DNA of 64,000 nucleotides from Sphingobium sp. C100 (GCF_000508185.1 NZ_AYOY01000143.1:1-64000), one strand, 5' to 3'; numbered from the stretch's first letter, positions 52,664 through 61,769 are shown. The notes: a model not told the origin generated them from the sequence alone. Program-made: numbers and translations.

Positions 52664-53883
52664 GACGCGAAGGTCGCGAGATAGCGTTCCGTCAGCGCAG
52701 CGTCATAGGCGCTGTGCTGCGCCAGTTGCGTCTGCCAGTCGATGTCGGTTTCGATTGGGTTGCCCGTCGCCAAGTGACGGATCTGATTGAAATAATAGGC
52801 GATAGTAGCCTGCGCCTCCGTTCCCGGCTGATCGTCGGGCGAGGGGAGACGGTCGATTCGGCCATCGAGCAAGGCATCGACCAGCCCAGCGTCGAGGCAG
52901 AGCGGGCGGGCGATGCCAACAGCGTCGAGCGCGCCCGTCTCGAGCGCTTGTGCCATGGCGGCGCGGCTGCGAAATCCACCGGTGACGGCGAGCGGCACTG
53001 ACACATGCGGACGCAGGCGCGCAGCGAAGTCAAGGAAATAGGCTTCGCGCGCCAGGGTGGACGCTTTCTTGAGCAGCGTGCCATCCTGTTCGCGACCCAC
53101 CATGACTTGCGATTCGTAACTGCCGCCGGAAATTTCGAGCAGGTCGATGCCGGCTGCGCAGAGCCAGTGGACGATCTGGATCGATTCCTCTTCGGTCAGG
53201 CCGCCTTTCTGGAAATCGGCGCTGTTGAGCTTGACGGATATCGGGAAATCGGCGCCCGTCGCCGCGCGGATGGCGGTGACGATGTCGAGCAGCAGCCGCG
53301 CGCGATTCTTCAGGTTGCCGCCCCAATCATCGTCGCGCCTATTGGTGAGGGGGCTGAGGAACTGGGACAGAAGATAGCCGTGCGCGGCATGGACTTGCAC
53401 GCCGGTAAAGCCGGTGTCACGGGCGGTCAGCGCGACATGGACGAAACGGTGCTGGATGTCGTCAATTTCCGCGACGGTCAGCGCTCGGCACATGCCAGCG
53501 CCGCCGACCAGCGGCATGGCGGATGGGGCGACGAATGTGTCGGGCGATGCACCTGCCTGTCGGCCAGGATGATTGATCTGCATCCAGATATGGGTGCCGT
53601 TCTCCCGTCCTGCAGCGGCACATGCCCTGAGCTGTTCCAGCCCGCCATTGCCGTCGATCGCGACATTGCCCGGCCGCTCGACGAAACGCCGATCGACCTG
53701 GACATTTCCGGTCAGAAGCAGGCCCGCGCCGCCCCGCGCCCAGCGTCCGTAAAGCGCGGCATGATCAGCGGTCGCGCGATTGTCCGGCGTGCCGATGCCT
53801 TCGGTCATCGCGCCTTTAACTACGCGGTTCTTGAGCACGGCGCCGCAGGGCAGCGTCAACGGGTCGGTCAGGGTGGGTGGCAT
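52660..53883 (-). CDS. NADH:flavin oxidoreductase, Old Yellow Enzyme family
   Basis: A 407-residue single-domain FMN TIM barrel. QINHPGRQ and VHAAHGYLLSQFLSPLTNRRDDDWGG are the family signatures, the latter holding substrate-binding His residues. It reduces an activated C=C bond, such as an enone in an alicyclic intermediate. It lacks the extra iron-sulfur and NAD domains of 2,4-dienoyl-CoA reductase. The ATG at 53883 begins the barrel; the frame stays open upstream into the cupin gene but with no homology. Confidence 0.88.
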   Translation of the reverse strand: MPPTLTDPLTLPCGAVLKNRVVKGAMTEGIGTPDNRATADHAALYGRWARGGAGLLLTGNVQVDRRFVERPGNVAIDGNGGLEQLRACAAAGRENGTHIWMQINHPGRQAGASPDTFVAPSAMPLVGGAGMCRALTVAEIDDIQHRFVHVALTARDTGFTGVQVHAAHGYLLSQFLSPLTNRRDDDWGGNLKNRARLLLDIVTAIRAATGADFPISVKLNSADFQKGGLTEEESIQIVHWLCAAGIDLLEISGGSYESQVMVGREQDGTLLKKASTLAREAYFLDFAARLRPHVSVPLAVTGGFRSRAAMAQALETGALDAVGIARPLCLDAGLVDALLDGRIDRLPSPDDQPGTEAQATIAYYFNQIRHLATGNPIETDIDWQTQLAQHSAYDAALTERYLATFAS

Positions 53884-53896
53884 GATCGGTTCTTCT

Positions 53897-54385
53897 CTAG
53901 CGGATGTAGCGGCGGACATAATCGCGGCCCAGGCCGACCTTCTCGAAATGGGCGGCGCTCTGTTCGATGCGGGTGAAGACGTTGGACTGACCGACAGGCC
54001 GGTCATCATCGTCCAGTTCGATCAGCGATCCCGCGATCCAGAACAGGGTTTCCGACCCGCCGGGCAGTCCTATCAGCGTGTGGGTGTCGCCGGCCGGCTC
54101 CAGCAGATACTGGCCTGCGGTCGCGATCCAGTCGCGCTCGCGGTAGCGCCACTGTCCCGACAGGACATAGGCCTGGACCGGGCAGGCATGGGCATGGCGG
54201 CTGATCTTGCCCTCCGCCCGGATGCGGGTGACATTGGCCCATGCTCCCGATACGGTATCGAACATCAGCGGGCGCATCCACACCCCGTCCATGGCGGCGG
54301 GCACCCATTCGCGGTCGTCCTGGCTGCTGGTTTCCAGCAACAATTCGCTGTGCCGGAACGATCCGGCGGGATGGTCATGCGTCAT
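53897..54385 (-). CDS. Cupin protein, 2,4'-dihydroxyacetophenone dioxygenase-like
   Basis: A 162-residue cupin. HAHACPVQAYVLSGQWRYRE and EPAGDTHTL form the two cupin motifs with metal-binding His residues. Length and spacing match the 2,4'-dihydroxyacetophenone dioxygenase-like family, which includes C-C bond-cleaving iron enzymes, but family members have varied roles. AGGAGG lies four bases before the ATG at 54385, and it overlaps the PQQ dehydrogenase stop by four bases. Confidence 0.78.
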   Translation of the reverse strand: MTHDHPAGSFRHSELLLETSSQDDREWVPAAMDGVWMRPLMFDTVSGAWANVTRIRAEGKISRHAHACPVQAYVLSGQWRYRERDWIATAGQYLLEPAGDTHTLIGLPGGSETLFWIAGSLIELDDDDRPVGQSNVFTRIEQSAAHFEKVGLGRDYVRRYIR

Positions 54386-56727
54386 TTCGCCTCCTGTGGC
54401 AGTGCATAGGCATGGAAGGTGCGGCCGAGCGGGAAGGATTGCGACGTGACATGGCCGGTGGCGGCAATCACCACGAACTGCCGCCCGCTGCGTGGCCCGA
54501 CATAGGTCATGGGATTGGCGTTGCCGCTGGCGGGCATGCGCACCGACCACAATTCCTTGCCCGTGTCCGTCGCAAAGGCGCGAAAGGTGCGTTCCTTAAG
54601 CCCGCCGAAGAAGGTCAGGCCGCTGCGCGTGACCAGCGTGCCGCCGAAACCGGGCATCCCCATGCGGATCGGCAGGCCGACCTTCAGCCCCAAGGGGCCG
54701 CTGTCGCGCACGGTGCCGACGGGACGCTGCCAGGCGATCTTGCGGGTCGTCATGTCGATCGCGGTCATGCGGCCATAGGGCGGCGCCAGGCAGAGCGTGC
54801 CGAGCGGACTGGTGAAGCCGCGCAGGCGCGCGCCATAGGGCGTGCCCGCCATCGGCAGGGGTGCGGCGAAATCGGTTGCATTGTGGCTCGCCCCCGGTCC
54901 CTTGCCGTCGCCAGCTGCCGCGCGCGGGACCAGTTGCATCAGCGTGGGATAATAGATGCTGTTGACCAGCAGCAGCCGCCGTTCGGGATCATAGGAAACC
55001 CCGCTCCAGTTCATGCCGCCCCCCAGGCTGGGATAGAGCAGGGATTCGGTGAGGCCAGGCGGGGTGTTGGGGCCGTCATAGCGCAGCTTGCGGAAATGGA
55101 TACGGCACCACAACTGGTCGATCGGGGTGATGCCCCACATGTCACGCTCCGTGATCCGGTGACCCGCGAGCGAGGGCATGCCGATGGAGAAAGGCTGGGT
55201 GGGGGAAAGGCGTTCTTCCGGCACCTTGCCCGCTTGTGGCGCCCGTTGTTCGCGTACCTGCGCCAACGGCTTGCCGGTGCGGCGGTCGAGCAGGAACAGT
55301 TCGCCCCGCTTGGTCGGCTGGACCAGCGCAGGGATCGTGCCGCCCGGCGCGGGCAGGTCGATCAGGGTCGGTTGCGAGGCGACGTCATAGTCCCACAGGT
55401 CGTGATGCGTAGTTTGAAAGGACCAGCGAACCGCGCCGGTCGCGGCATCCAACGCGACGACGGAGCTGCCATATTTCTCGCTCTGCGCTGAGCGATAGGC
55501 GCCGAAATGATCCGGCGTTGCGCTGCCGGTGGGCACGAACACCAGGCCCAGTTTCGCGTCGGCGCTCATTGGCGCCCAGCTGTTGGGGGTGGAACGGGTA
55601 TAGGCCTGTCCAGCCGGCGGGCTGTGCGAATTGTCGGGATTTCCCATATCCCAGGCCCAGCGCAGCGCGCCGGTGGTGACGTCGTAGCCGCGCACCACGC
55701 CCGACGGCTCGTCCGTGCTGACATTGTCGGCGACCCAGCCGCCCAGCACAATCACATCGCCGATAATTACCGGGGCGGAGCTGATATAATAAAGGCCGGG
55801 CGCGGTGCGGCCCATGCCTTGGTTCAGATCGACGAAGCCACCCTGGCCGAAGGTGGGGCATGGGCGGCCGGTGGCGTTATCGAGCGCGATCAGTTGAGCG
55901 CCGTAGGTCGCGGTGATGACGCGACGACGGCAGGTGGCGGGCGCGGTCTCGCCGCCATCATGATAGGCGACGCCGCGACAGGTCCGCACCGCTGACCCGC
56001 CCTTTGGATCAACCTTCGGGTCGAAGCGCCAGAGCGGCTTGCCGGTTTCCGGATCAAGCGCAAAGACGACATTGGTTTGCGTACAGAGCAGCAGCTTGCC
56101 GTCCACCATCAGCGGCGTGGATTGCATGGGGCTGGGGACAGGCGCGCTCATCGGGTCGTGCCCGGTGTCGAAGGTCCAGGCGAGATGCAGCTTTCCGACA
56201 TTGGCTGGCGTTATCTGTGTCAGCGGCGAAAAGCGGGTGCCGGCGTCGTCGCGGCCCCAGACCGGCCATTGACCAGGATCGCCGGACAGGGCCACCGGCG
56301 TCATCTTGCGACCGGCCGCCGCCGCGATCTCCATTGGCGACTGGAGCGCGCACCCCAGAATCAACAGCAAGCCCGCGACCCCCACCAGCCCCGCCGCGAC
56401 TGCTCCATCACCGACCCGATGACGGACGAAGGGCAGCAGGAAGGATAAGCCGAACAGGGCGGGGCCGACGATCCTGGCGGTCAGCTGCCAGCCGTCGAAC
56501 CCGACTTCCCACAGCGCCCACAGGATCGTAACCGCCAGGAACAGCGCAAAGAGCCAGCCGGCTCGACGGTCGCCGTGCCACAGCCAATAGCCGCTGAGCG
56601 CTACGGCGATACCACCGGGCAGATAATAAGGTGACCCGCCAAGCCACGCCAGCCAAGCGCCGCCTAGGCTTACAACGAGGCCGAAAAAGAGCAGCAGCGC
56701 GGCGAGGAGGCGGGTCAGCCAGATCAT
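54382..56727 (-). CDS. Membrane-bound PQQ-dependent dehydrogenase, glucose/quinate dehydrogenase type
   Basis: A 781-residue quinoprotein. Residues 1-130 have about five membrane segments; an eight-bladed propeller faces the periplasm. WPVWGRDDAGTRFSPLTQI begins the catalytic part, HHDLWDYDVASQPTL is a PQQ/metal-site block, and the C-terminal GNANPMTYVG...RQFVVIAATGH is conserved. It oxidises an alcohol or cyclic diol in the periplasm and reduces ubiquinone. No PQQ biosynthesis genes are present here. A related gene is at the right edge. Confidence 0.9.
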   Translation of the reverse strand: MIWLTRLLAALLLFFGLVVSLGGAWLAWLGGSPYYLPGGIAVALSGYWLWHGDRRAGWLFALFLAVTILWALWEVGFDGWQLTARIVGPALFGLSFLLPFVRHRVGDGAVAAGLVGVAGLLLILGCALQSPMEIAAAAGRKMTPVALSGDPGQWPVWGRDDAGTRFSPLTQITPANVGKLHLAWTFDTGHDPMSAPVPSPMQSTPLMVDGKLLLCTQTNVVFALDPETGKPLWRFDPKVDPKGGSAVRTCRGVAYHDGGETAPATCRRRVITATYGAQLIALDNATGRPCPTFGQGGFVDLNQGMGRTAPGLYYISSAPVIIGDVIVLGGWVADNVSTDEPSGVVRGYDVTTGALRWAWDMGNPDNSHSPPAGQAYTRSTPNSWAPMSADAKLGLVFVPTGSATPDHFGAYRSAQSEKYGSSVVALDAATGAVRWSFQTTHHDLWDYDVASQPTLIDLPAPGGTIPALVQPTKRGELFLLDRRTGKPLAQVREQRAPQAGKVPEERLSPTQPFSIGMPSLAGHRITERDMWGITPIDQLWCRIHFRKLRYDGPNTPPGLTESLLYPSLGGGMNWSGVSYDPERRLLLVNSIYYPTLMQLVPRAAAGDGKGPGASHNATDFAAPLPMAGTPYGARLRGFTSPLGTLCLAPPYGRMTAIDMTTRKIAWQRPVGTVRDSGPLGLKVGLPIRMGMPGFGGTLVTRSGLTFFGGLKERTFRAFATDTGKELWSVRMPASGNANPMTYVGPRSGRQFVVIAATGHVTSQSFPLGRTFHAYALPQEAK

Positions 56728-56758
56728 GGCCGGGCGTATCGCGCGGCCGTTATTGTCC

Positions 56759-57577
56759 TCATGCGTTAAAGCCCCTTTGCAATATCTCCATGAAGGGGGC
56801 GAGGTCCGGGAAGCCCGAAGTGGCGGTGATGCCGCCGTCGACCGGGATGATCGCGCCCGTCATGTAGGATGCCTTGTCGGACGCCAGGAAGGCGACGACT
56901 TCCGCAATCTCTTCGGGCTGGCCGATGCGAGTCATCGGCACGGCGCGGATGAAATTATCGAACACGCTTTCGGCGGCCTTGAGCCCCGCGAAGAGTGGCG
57001 TGTCCACACAGCCAGGGCAGATGGCGTTGACGCGGATGCCCGACTTGGCCATGTCCATCGCCAGCGCGCGGGTATAGTTGACCACGCCACCCTTGGCCGT
57101 GTTGTAGGCGGTCATGCCGAAATCGCCCAGCATCCCTGAAATGGAGGCGTTGTTGACGATAGCGCCTGATCCGTTGCGGACCATGTGCGGCAGCGCCGCC
57201 TTGCAGCCGTAGAAAACTGAATAGAGGTCGACCTCTATCACCCGCCGGAAGGTCGCCGCGTCAAGGTCGAGCGTCGTGCCCATGCCGCCTATGCCGGCAT
57301 TGTTGAACAGGATGTCGATCCGGCCGAAATGCGCCGCCGCCCCATCGACGAAGGCGATGACATCGTCCTGCTGCGACACGTCGGTGCGCGTGAAGCTGGC
57401 ATTGCCCGCGCCCAGTTCAGTGACCAGTGTCTGCCCCATATCCTCGTTGAGGTCGGCAATCGCAATGCGGCCGCCGTCGCGCACGATGGTGCGGGCGAAG
57501 GCCGCGCCAATGCCCGAAGCGCCGCCGGTCACGAGCGCGACCTTGCCATCGAATAGCTGGGTCAACATCCTCTCCAT
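56759..57577 (-). CDS. SDR family oxidoreductase
   Basis: A 272-residue SDR. TGGASGIGAAFA, NNAGIGG, and NNASISGMLGDFGMTAYNTAK (Ser-Tyr-Lys) are present. Start choice is uncertain: ATG 57577 is taken because GGAGAGG directly abuts the later ATG at 57568, leaving no spacer. It is the first gene of the seven-gene minus-strand run, with the TCCGA-N7-TCGGA palindrome 18 bases upstream. Confidence 0.86.
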   Translation of the reverse strand: MERMLTQLFDGKVALVTGGASGIGAAFARTIVRDGGRIAIADLNEDMGQTLVTELGAGNASFTRTDVSQQDDVIAFVDGAAAHFGRIDILFNNAGIGGMGTTLDLDAATFRRVIEVDLYSVFYGCKAALPHMVRNGSGAIVNNASISGMLGDFGMTAYNTAKGGVVNYTRALAMDMAKSGIRVNAICPGCVDTPLFAGLKAAESVFDNFIRAVPMTRIGQPEEIAEVVAFLASDKASYMTGAIIPVDGGITATSGFPDLAPFMEILQRGFNA

Positions 57578-57594
57578 CAATTCATATTGTTATA

Positions 57595-57611
57595 TCCGAA
57601 TCATTGTCGGA
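57595..57611. promoter_or_regulatory. Perfect inverted repeat TCCGA-N7-TCGGA between divergent genes
   Basis: TCCGA-ATCATTG-TCGGA, extended on both sides as ATCCGA...TCGGAAAATAT, which also occurs at 61611-61634. It lies between the SDR start and the divergent epoxide hydrolase. This is a likely binding site for a regulator not identified in the window. Confidence 0.65.
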
Positions 57612-57813
57612 AAATATGGTTCAAAAGACAAGCTGTTTCTAAAGGTGATTCTGCAATAATATGCTCGCCGCGCCGATACCGTGGGATTGCGTCTCCACGA
57701 GCTTTCCGGCAGTGCATCCATTCACTAGCGACAAATGCCGAATGAATATCGATTTTGTGTCGTCGGCATCCCCATTGCTGCTATGCTTTGGGACAAAGGG
57801 AGAGGAGATCGTG

Positions 57814-58800
57814 ATGATCGATATAGATGTCATTTCCGTGCGCTCGGGCGACGTCAGCTTATCCGTTGCCGTGGCAGGGAAAGGGCCACTCGTCATCATG
57901 ATGCACGGTTGGCCTGATCTCGGGCGAGCCTGGCGCCATCAGATGGGACCGCTGGCCGATGCCGGCTATCGTGTTGCTGCGCCCGACATGCGCGGATATG
58001 GCGACTCTTCCGCGCCGGAAGACCCCGCTGCCTACACGATCGATCATGCCGCCGATGATATGTCCGCCATCGCTGACGCGCTGGGTTATCGGACCTGGAT
58101 TTCGGTCGGCCATGACTGGGGGTCGCCGGTCGCTTGGCGCACGGCGCAGCGATTTCCGGATCGAGTGCGGGCCGTCTTCTCTCTTGGCGTGCCGCATCGC
58201 TTGCCCAGCCCCGTCGGTGCGCATGAATGGTTCGATGCGGTTTATCCTGGCCGCTTCTACTATATGCGCTATTTCGAGCCGGTCGGTCCGGCGGAGGATG
58301 AACTCGGGCGCGATGCCCGCGACAGCCTGAAGCGGATATTTCACGCATTGTCGGGTGAGGTGCCCTTTGGCGAATGGCTCAAGCCCCGGCCGCTGGACGA
58401 CGCCCTCCTCCCCGGTCTCGCCTCGCCGCCAGCCGGGCCGTTGTCATTCATGAGCGATGCAGAACTGGATGCCCACGCCGCGCCTTTCCTGCGTAATGGC
58501 TTTTATGGCTCGCTATGCTGGTACAGGAACTGGGACACGAACGAGGCGCAAGCGCGCGCCTATGGTGACCAGACCATCCGTCAGCCCACCGGCTTCCTGT
58601 GCGGCGACCGCGAGATCGTGCTGCTCATGTTCGACCATGGCCTTGAGACCCAGCGCACGCTGTGCCCTGACCTGCGAATGGAACGCATCCTGTCGGGCTG
58701 CGGCCATTGGACGCCGTCCGAGCGACCCACTGAGACGACCACAGCCTTGCTGGAATTCCTGTCCGATGTGGCGCGGCGGCCAGGCGAAGGCGCTTCTTAA
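57814..58800 (+). CDS. Epoxide hydrolase, soluble alpha/beta-hydrolase type
   Basis: A 328-residue hydrolase. HGWPDLGRAWRHQ is the oxyanion motif, D101 in VGHDWGSPVAWR the nucleophile and H298 in GCGHW the base. APDMRGYGDSSAPED is typical of soluble epoxide hydrolases. GGGAGAGGAG precedes the ATG at 57814; the longer frame has no support. It lies alone on the plus strand between two minus-strand units, close to the limonene-epoxide-hydrolase-like gene, so epoxide chemistry seems central here. Confidence 0.87.
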   Translation: MIDIDVISVRSGDVSLSVAVAGKGPLVIMMHGWPDLGRAWRHQMGPLADAGYRVAAPDMRGYGDSSAPEDPAAYTIDHAADDMSAIADALGYRTWISVGHDWGSPVAWRTAQRFPDRVRAVFSLGVPHRLPSPVGAHEWFDAVYPGRFYYMRYFEPVGPAEDELGRDARDSLKRIFHALSGEVPFGEWLKPRPLDDALLPGLASPPAGPLSFMSDAELDAHAAPFLRNGFYGSLCWYRNWDTNEAQARAYGDQTIRQPTGFLCGDREIVLLMFDHGLETQRTLCPDLRMERILSGCGHWTPSERPTETTTALLEFLSDVARRPGEGAS

Positions 58801-59129
58801 TAGCGAAATGACATGCCCATGCACAGGATCGCACCGCCTAGCCATGCCAGCTTGCCCATCGAAGGGGCATCGCCATAGATTGTCATGCCGACGATCACCG
58901 AGCCTATAATGATGGCCAGCGTGATGATGGGAATCAGCAAGCTGAGATCGACGCCCGACAATATCAGTCGCGCCATGCAGACCACGCCGATGGCGTAACA
59001 GGCGAAGACACCGAAGCTGGGCAACGGCGCGGTCATTCCGCGCGTCGCGGGGAGGATCGACGCCCCGGCAAGCTGGAACAGGGTGGCGGCCACGAACAGG
59101 GCCAGGGTTCCGGCGGTCATGTCCGTCAT
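58797..59129 (-). CDS. Small four-helix membrane protein, SMR/EmrE-like
   Basis: A 110-residue hydrophobic protein with four predicted membrane segments, matching small multidrug resistance proteins in length. The conserved membrane Glu of EmrE (residue 14) is not obvious in segment one (TLALFVAATLFQLAG), so drug/proton exchange is doubtful. It overlaps the hydrolase-like gene upstream by four bases and the epoxide hydrolase end by four bases. It may export or import a pathway intermediate. Confidence 0.7.
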   Translation of the reverse strand: MTDMTAGTLALFVAATLFQLAGASILPATRGMTAPLPSFGVFACYAIGVVCMARLILSGVDLSLLIPIITLAIIIGSVIVGMTIYGDAPSMGKLAWLGGAILCMGMSFRY

Positions 59130-59584
59130 GCGACGCCGCCTTCGGTTCGGGCAATGCCGGTCGAAGCGGCTCCGGTTGGCCGGATGGTTATGCCCAGCCC
59201 TTCCTCCGCCGTGCGCAGGTCCAGATAATCGCGCCATGCGGCGATCCTGCCGTCGCGTACCTCCATGACGCCGGTGACCGGCAGCGGCACGACGACTGAT
59301 CGATCAGCCTTGGACTCCAGATAGTCGACTCGCTCTGTGAAGATGATAGCGTCGCGCGAGGCGATGCTGAGCGTCTCGATCCGCACCGAAAAGGCGGAAA
59401 AAATACTGTCCAGATAGGCACGGATCTGGTCGAGGCCGTGCCGTGGCGGCAGGGGCATATCGATATAGCTCGCACCCTCGGCAAAATAGCCGAGCAGGAT
59501 ATCGACATTGCCGCTTTCCCAATGGTCCAGAAACTCCAGCACCATGGTCTCGTCGTCGCTATAGGCAATCGGCATCTCGCTCAT
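59126..59584 (-). CDS. Limonene-1,2-epoxide hydrolase-like protein
   Basis: A 152-residue NTF2-fold protein of the length of limonene epoxide hydrolase (149). The active-site pattern aligns well with my recollection of the Rhodococcus enzyme: Y40-I-D42-MPLPP for Y53-Q-N55-MPLPP, ERVD with R85 and D87 for R99 and D101, and WRDYLDL with D119 for D132. The water-positioning Asn is replaced by Asp (D42). It probably hydrolyses an alicyclic epoxide to a diol; it could instead be a related isomerase. Confidence 0.8.
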   Translation of the reverse strand: MSEMPIAYSDDETMVLEFLDHWESGNVDILLGYFAEGASYIDMPLPPRHGLDQIRAYLDSIFSAFSVRIETLSIASRDAIIFTERVDYLESKADRSVVVPLPVTGVMEVRDGRIAAWRDYLDLRTAEEGLGITIRPTGAASTGIARTEGGVA

Positions 59585-59752
59585 CCTCTCCTCTGTGTCG
59601 AACCGGCCAAATCGCCAGCATCTTGTTTTATAGGATGGGGGCCACGCCCCGCGTCGGTCCCGCTTCCACCGTGCAGCGAGGTTTTGCCCACATCGAGGAA
59701 TTGCCCGATCACTTCATGAACCTTGCTAGACGTTGCGGGAGGCGGCGATGTT

Positions 59753-60169
59753 TCAGTAGGCGGGTATGGGAATCGATCGGGCAGCTATCAGCCGGGAATC
59801 CTGAAGCGCTGCGCTGCGATGGAAAACAACAGCCTGATATGCTGGATTTTCAAAGAGTCTCTGGACCGCCCCGAAATTTGGATATTGCACCAGCAGAATG
59901 TCGTCCCAGCGCTCTTCCGCTGGGCTGACAACATGGCCCACGACCGATCCAAGCCAGAAGATGCTGGCACCCGCCGCCATGACCAGCGGGGTCGAAACCG
60001 AAGCATAACGTTCGAAATAGGCATCGCGGCCGGAGCATGGGGTTGCGTCGCAACCGGGATCGTAGCTCGCCCTATCGCGAAACCTCAGCATGTTGACCAT
60101 TGTGACCGGCTCGTCGCCAGCGCTCCTGGCGATTTCGCGAACCCTCTCCATGTCGAATGCTGCAGTCAT
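59753..60169 (-). CDS. DUF1330-like small protein
   Basis: A 138-residue protein of the dimeric alpha-beta barrel fold, DUF1330-like. VTMVNMLRFRDRA begins the fold, YFERYASVSTPLVMAAGASIFWLG is the middle, and LVQYPNFGAVQRLFENPAYQAVVFHRSAALQDSRL is the typical end, broken here for brevity. Family members have no settled function; some are thought to bind or isomerise small ring compounds. It lies between the luciferase-like and epoxide-hydrolase-like genes, 47 bases after the former. Confidence 0.78.
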   Translation of the reverse strand: MTAAFDMERVREIARSAGDEPVTMVNMLRFRDRASYDPGCDATPCSGRDAYFERYASVSTPLVMAAGASIFWLGSVVGHVVSPAEERWDDILLVQYPNFGAVQRLFENPAYQAVVFHRSAALQDSRLIAARSIPIPAY

Positions 60170-60216
60170 GACGATGCCTTTCTCGCGCCGCTGGAGGCGC
60201 TGCGTTGTGTGGCCGC

Positions 60217-61374
60217 TCAGACCGATCCGCGCTTATATTTTTCGAGCATGGATGCCTGTGCCTCGGCGGTCAGTTGCGCGCCGGCATAGCCTGTCGCCAT
60301 GACTTCCTCGAAGCTCTTGCGCAGCGGATCGCCCAGGCCATTGAAATAGGGCATGACTTCCTCTGCGAAGAGTTGGTGGCTACGCACGGTTGCGGGGTAA
60401 CGCGCCCAATCCACGCCCATCAGCAGATAGGTGCCGAAGCCACCCGACTTTTCAATCAGGCGGTTGATCTGCGCCCGCGCCATTTCGGGCGTGCCGATGA
60501 CGGCGGCGCCGCTCTCGTTCAGCATGTCCACGATCTTGTCGATGTCCCACCAATCGATGTCGGGCGCCGGATTGATGTGTGCGCGATAATCTTCCAGCAG
60601 CGACAGGCCGTAGCGAACGTCCTCCTTCGCCTGCTCCATGGTTTCGGCAAGGTGCATCGGCCCCATCAGGCGCCAATCCTTTCGCGACGGCTTGGGCTGG
60701 CCATGGGTAGCCGCTTCCTTCTCCATGATCTCCCAATGGCCGAGCAGCTTCTCGATGCCGTCCGGGTCGGTGGCCGCGACGGAGAGCATGCCCATGCCGT
60801 GCCGACCTGCCAGCAGCGGACCGGACGGGGACAGGACGCTCACCGTGGCCATATCGAAATTGGAATAGGGCAGCATCTGCAATCGGGCGTCCTGCAGGTC
60901 GAACCAGTCGGTCTTTCGGGTCACCCGCTCGCCTTTGAACAGCGGGATGATGACTTCCAGTGCCTCCTGCAATCGCTGTCGGTTCTGCGAGGGGTGGAGG
61001 CCCATCATCTGCGCATCTTGGACCAATTGGCCTGGCGCCACGCCGAACATCATGCGGCCGCGCGTCTGATAGTCGAGTTGCACGATCCGGTCGGCGACCC
61101 AGAGAGGATTGTGATAGGGCAGGGTGATCGCGCCGGTGCCCAGCTTGATCCGCTTGGTCCGTTCGGCCGCGGCGGCGATGAACAATTCTGGACTGCCGAT
61201 GGTCTCGATCCCGCCGGAATGATGTTCACCGATCCAGGCCTCGTCAAAGCCCAGTTCGTCGAGATTGATGATCGTCTGCATGTCCTGCTGGAAGGAAACC
61301 AGCGGATTCATGGCTGGCTTGTGATAAGGCCCCATGAAAATCCCGAACCGCATCCTGTCTTCGAAAAACTTCAT
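60217..61374 (-). CDS. LLM-class flavin-dependent monooxygenase, limonene monooxygenase-like
   Basis: A 385-residue luciferase-fold enzyme that uses reduced flavin from a separate reductase. MRFGIFMGPYHKP, DEAWIGEHHSGGIE and KLGTGAITLPYHNPLWVADRIVQLD are the family signatures. Length resembles the limonene 1,2-monooxygenase LimB (about 387). With the limonene-epoxide-hydrolase-like gene in the same run, epoxidation of a cyclic alkene is an attractive inference. The start at 61374 has GGAGAG four bases upstream. No flavin reductase is adjacent. Confidence 0.87.
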   Translation of the reverse strand: MKFFEDRMRFGIFMGPYHKPAMNPLVSFQQDMQTIINLDELGFDEAWIGEHHSGGIETIGSPELFIAAAAERTKRIKLGTGAITLPYHNPLWVADRIVQLDYQTRGRMMFGVAPGQLVQDAQMMGLHPSQNRQRLQEALEVIIPLFKGERVTRKTDWFDLQDARLQMLPYSNFDMATVSVLSPSGPLLAGRHGMGMLSVAATDPDGIEKLLGHWEIMEKEAATHGQPKPSRKDWRLMGPMHLAETMEQAKEDVRYGLSLLEDYRAHINPAPDIDWWDIDKIVDMLNESGAAVIGTPEMARAQINRLIEKSGGFGTYLLMGVDWARYPATVRSHQLFAEEVMPYFNGLGDPLRKSFEEVMATGYAGAQLTAEAQASMLEKYKRGSV

Positions 61375-61769
61375 CTTTCTCTCCAGCATTAGGGGCCGGC
61401 ACGCGCGGGCGGCGGCCTAGCATCAGGCGATCAGAAACTGGCGGGAGCGATCGCGCGTCGCTTTTGGACGAGGACAGCGCAGGGCATCATCCAAGAGCGC
61501 GGAAGATACACATTGTCATGTCGTGGCATATCAGTGTCCTCTCCTTGCTCCGTTGTGCCGGATGCTTGCTTCTGGGTGCGATCTTGTGGCGCGCAATGCA
61601 CATGCTGTCAATCCGACATATATTCGGAAAATATTGACGATGGGGGTGATGCAGGAATAGATAGAGCCGATAATTGTGAATTTTGCCTGATATATACCAA
61701 GAAAATTCGATAATTTGTTCGCGACCTCGTTATTCGGGACGGCGGGCGAGAGGTAAGGAGAGGACCGAC
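61375..61769. promoter_or_regulatory. Divergent promoter region of the monooxygenase and SDR units
   Basis: A 395-base gap with a perfect TCCGA-N7-TCGGA at 61612-61628. A TTGACG (61634-61639) with ATAGAT 17 bases on could form a weak promoter toward the SDR. The part from 61600 to 61740 is AT-rich. No gene is supported in it. AAGGAGAGG precedes the SDR start. Confidence 0.5.
61612..61628. promoter_or_regulatory. Perfect inverted repeat TCCGA-N7-TCGGA
   Basis: TCCGA-CATATAT-TCGGA, with the same flanks (A before, AAAATAT after) as the site at 57595. It lies between the divergent monooxygenase and SDR genes. Confidence 0.65.

Noticed and set aside
57721-57745. A GACAAA half-site resembling the TetR operator
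   Set aside because: It is a single 6-bp match without its partner arm and is far from the TetR gene.
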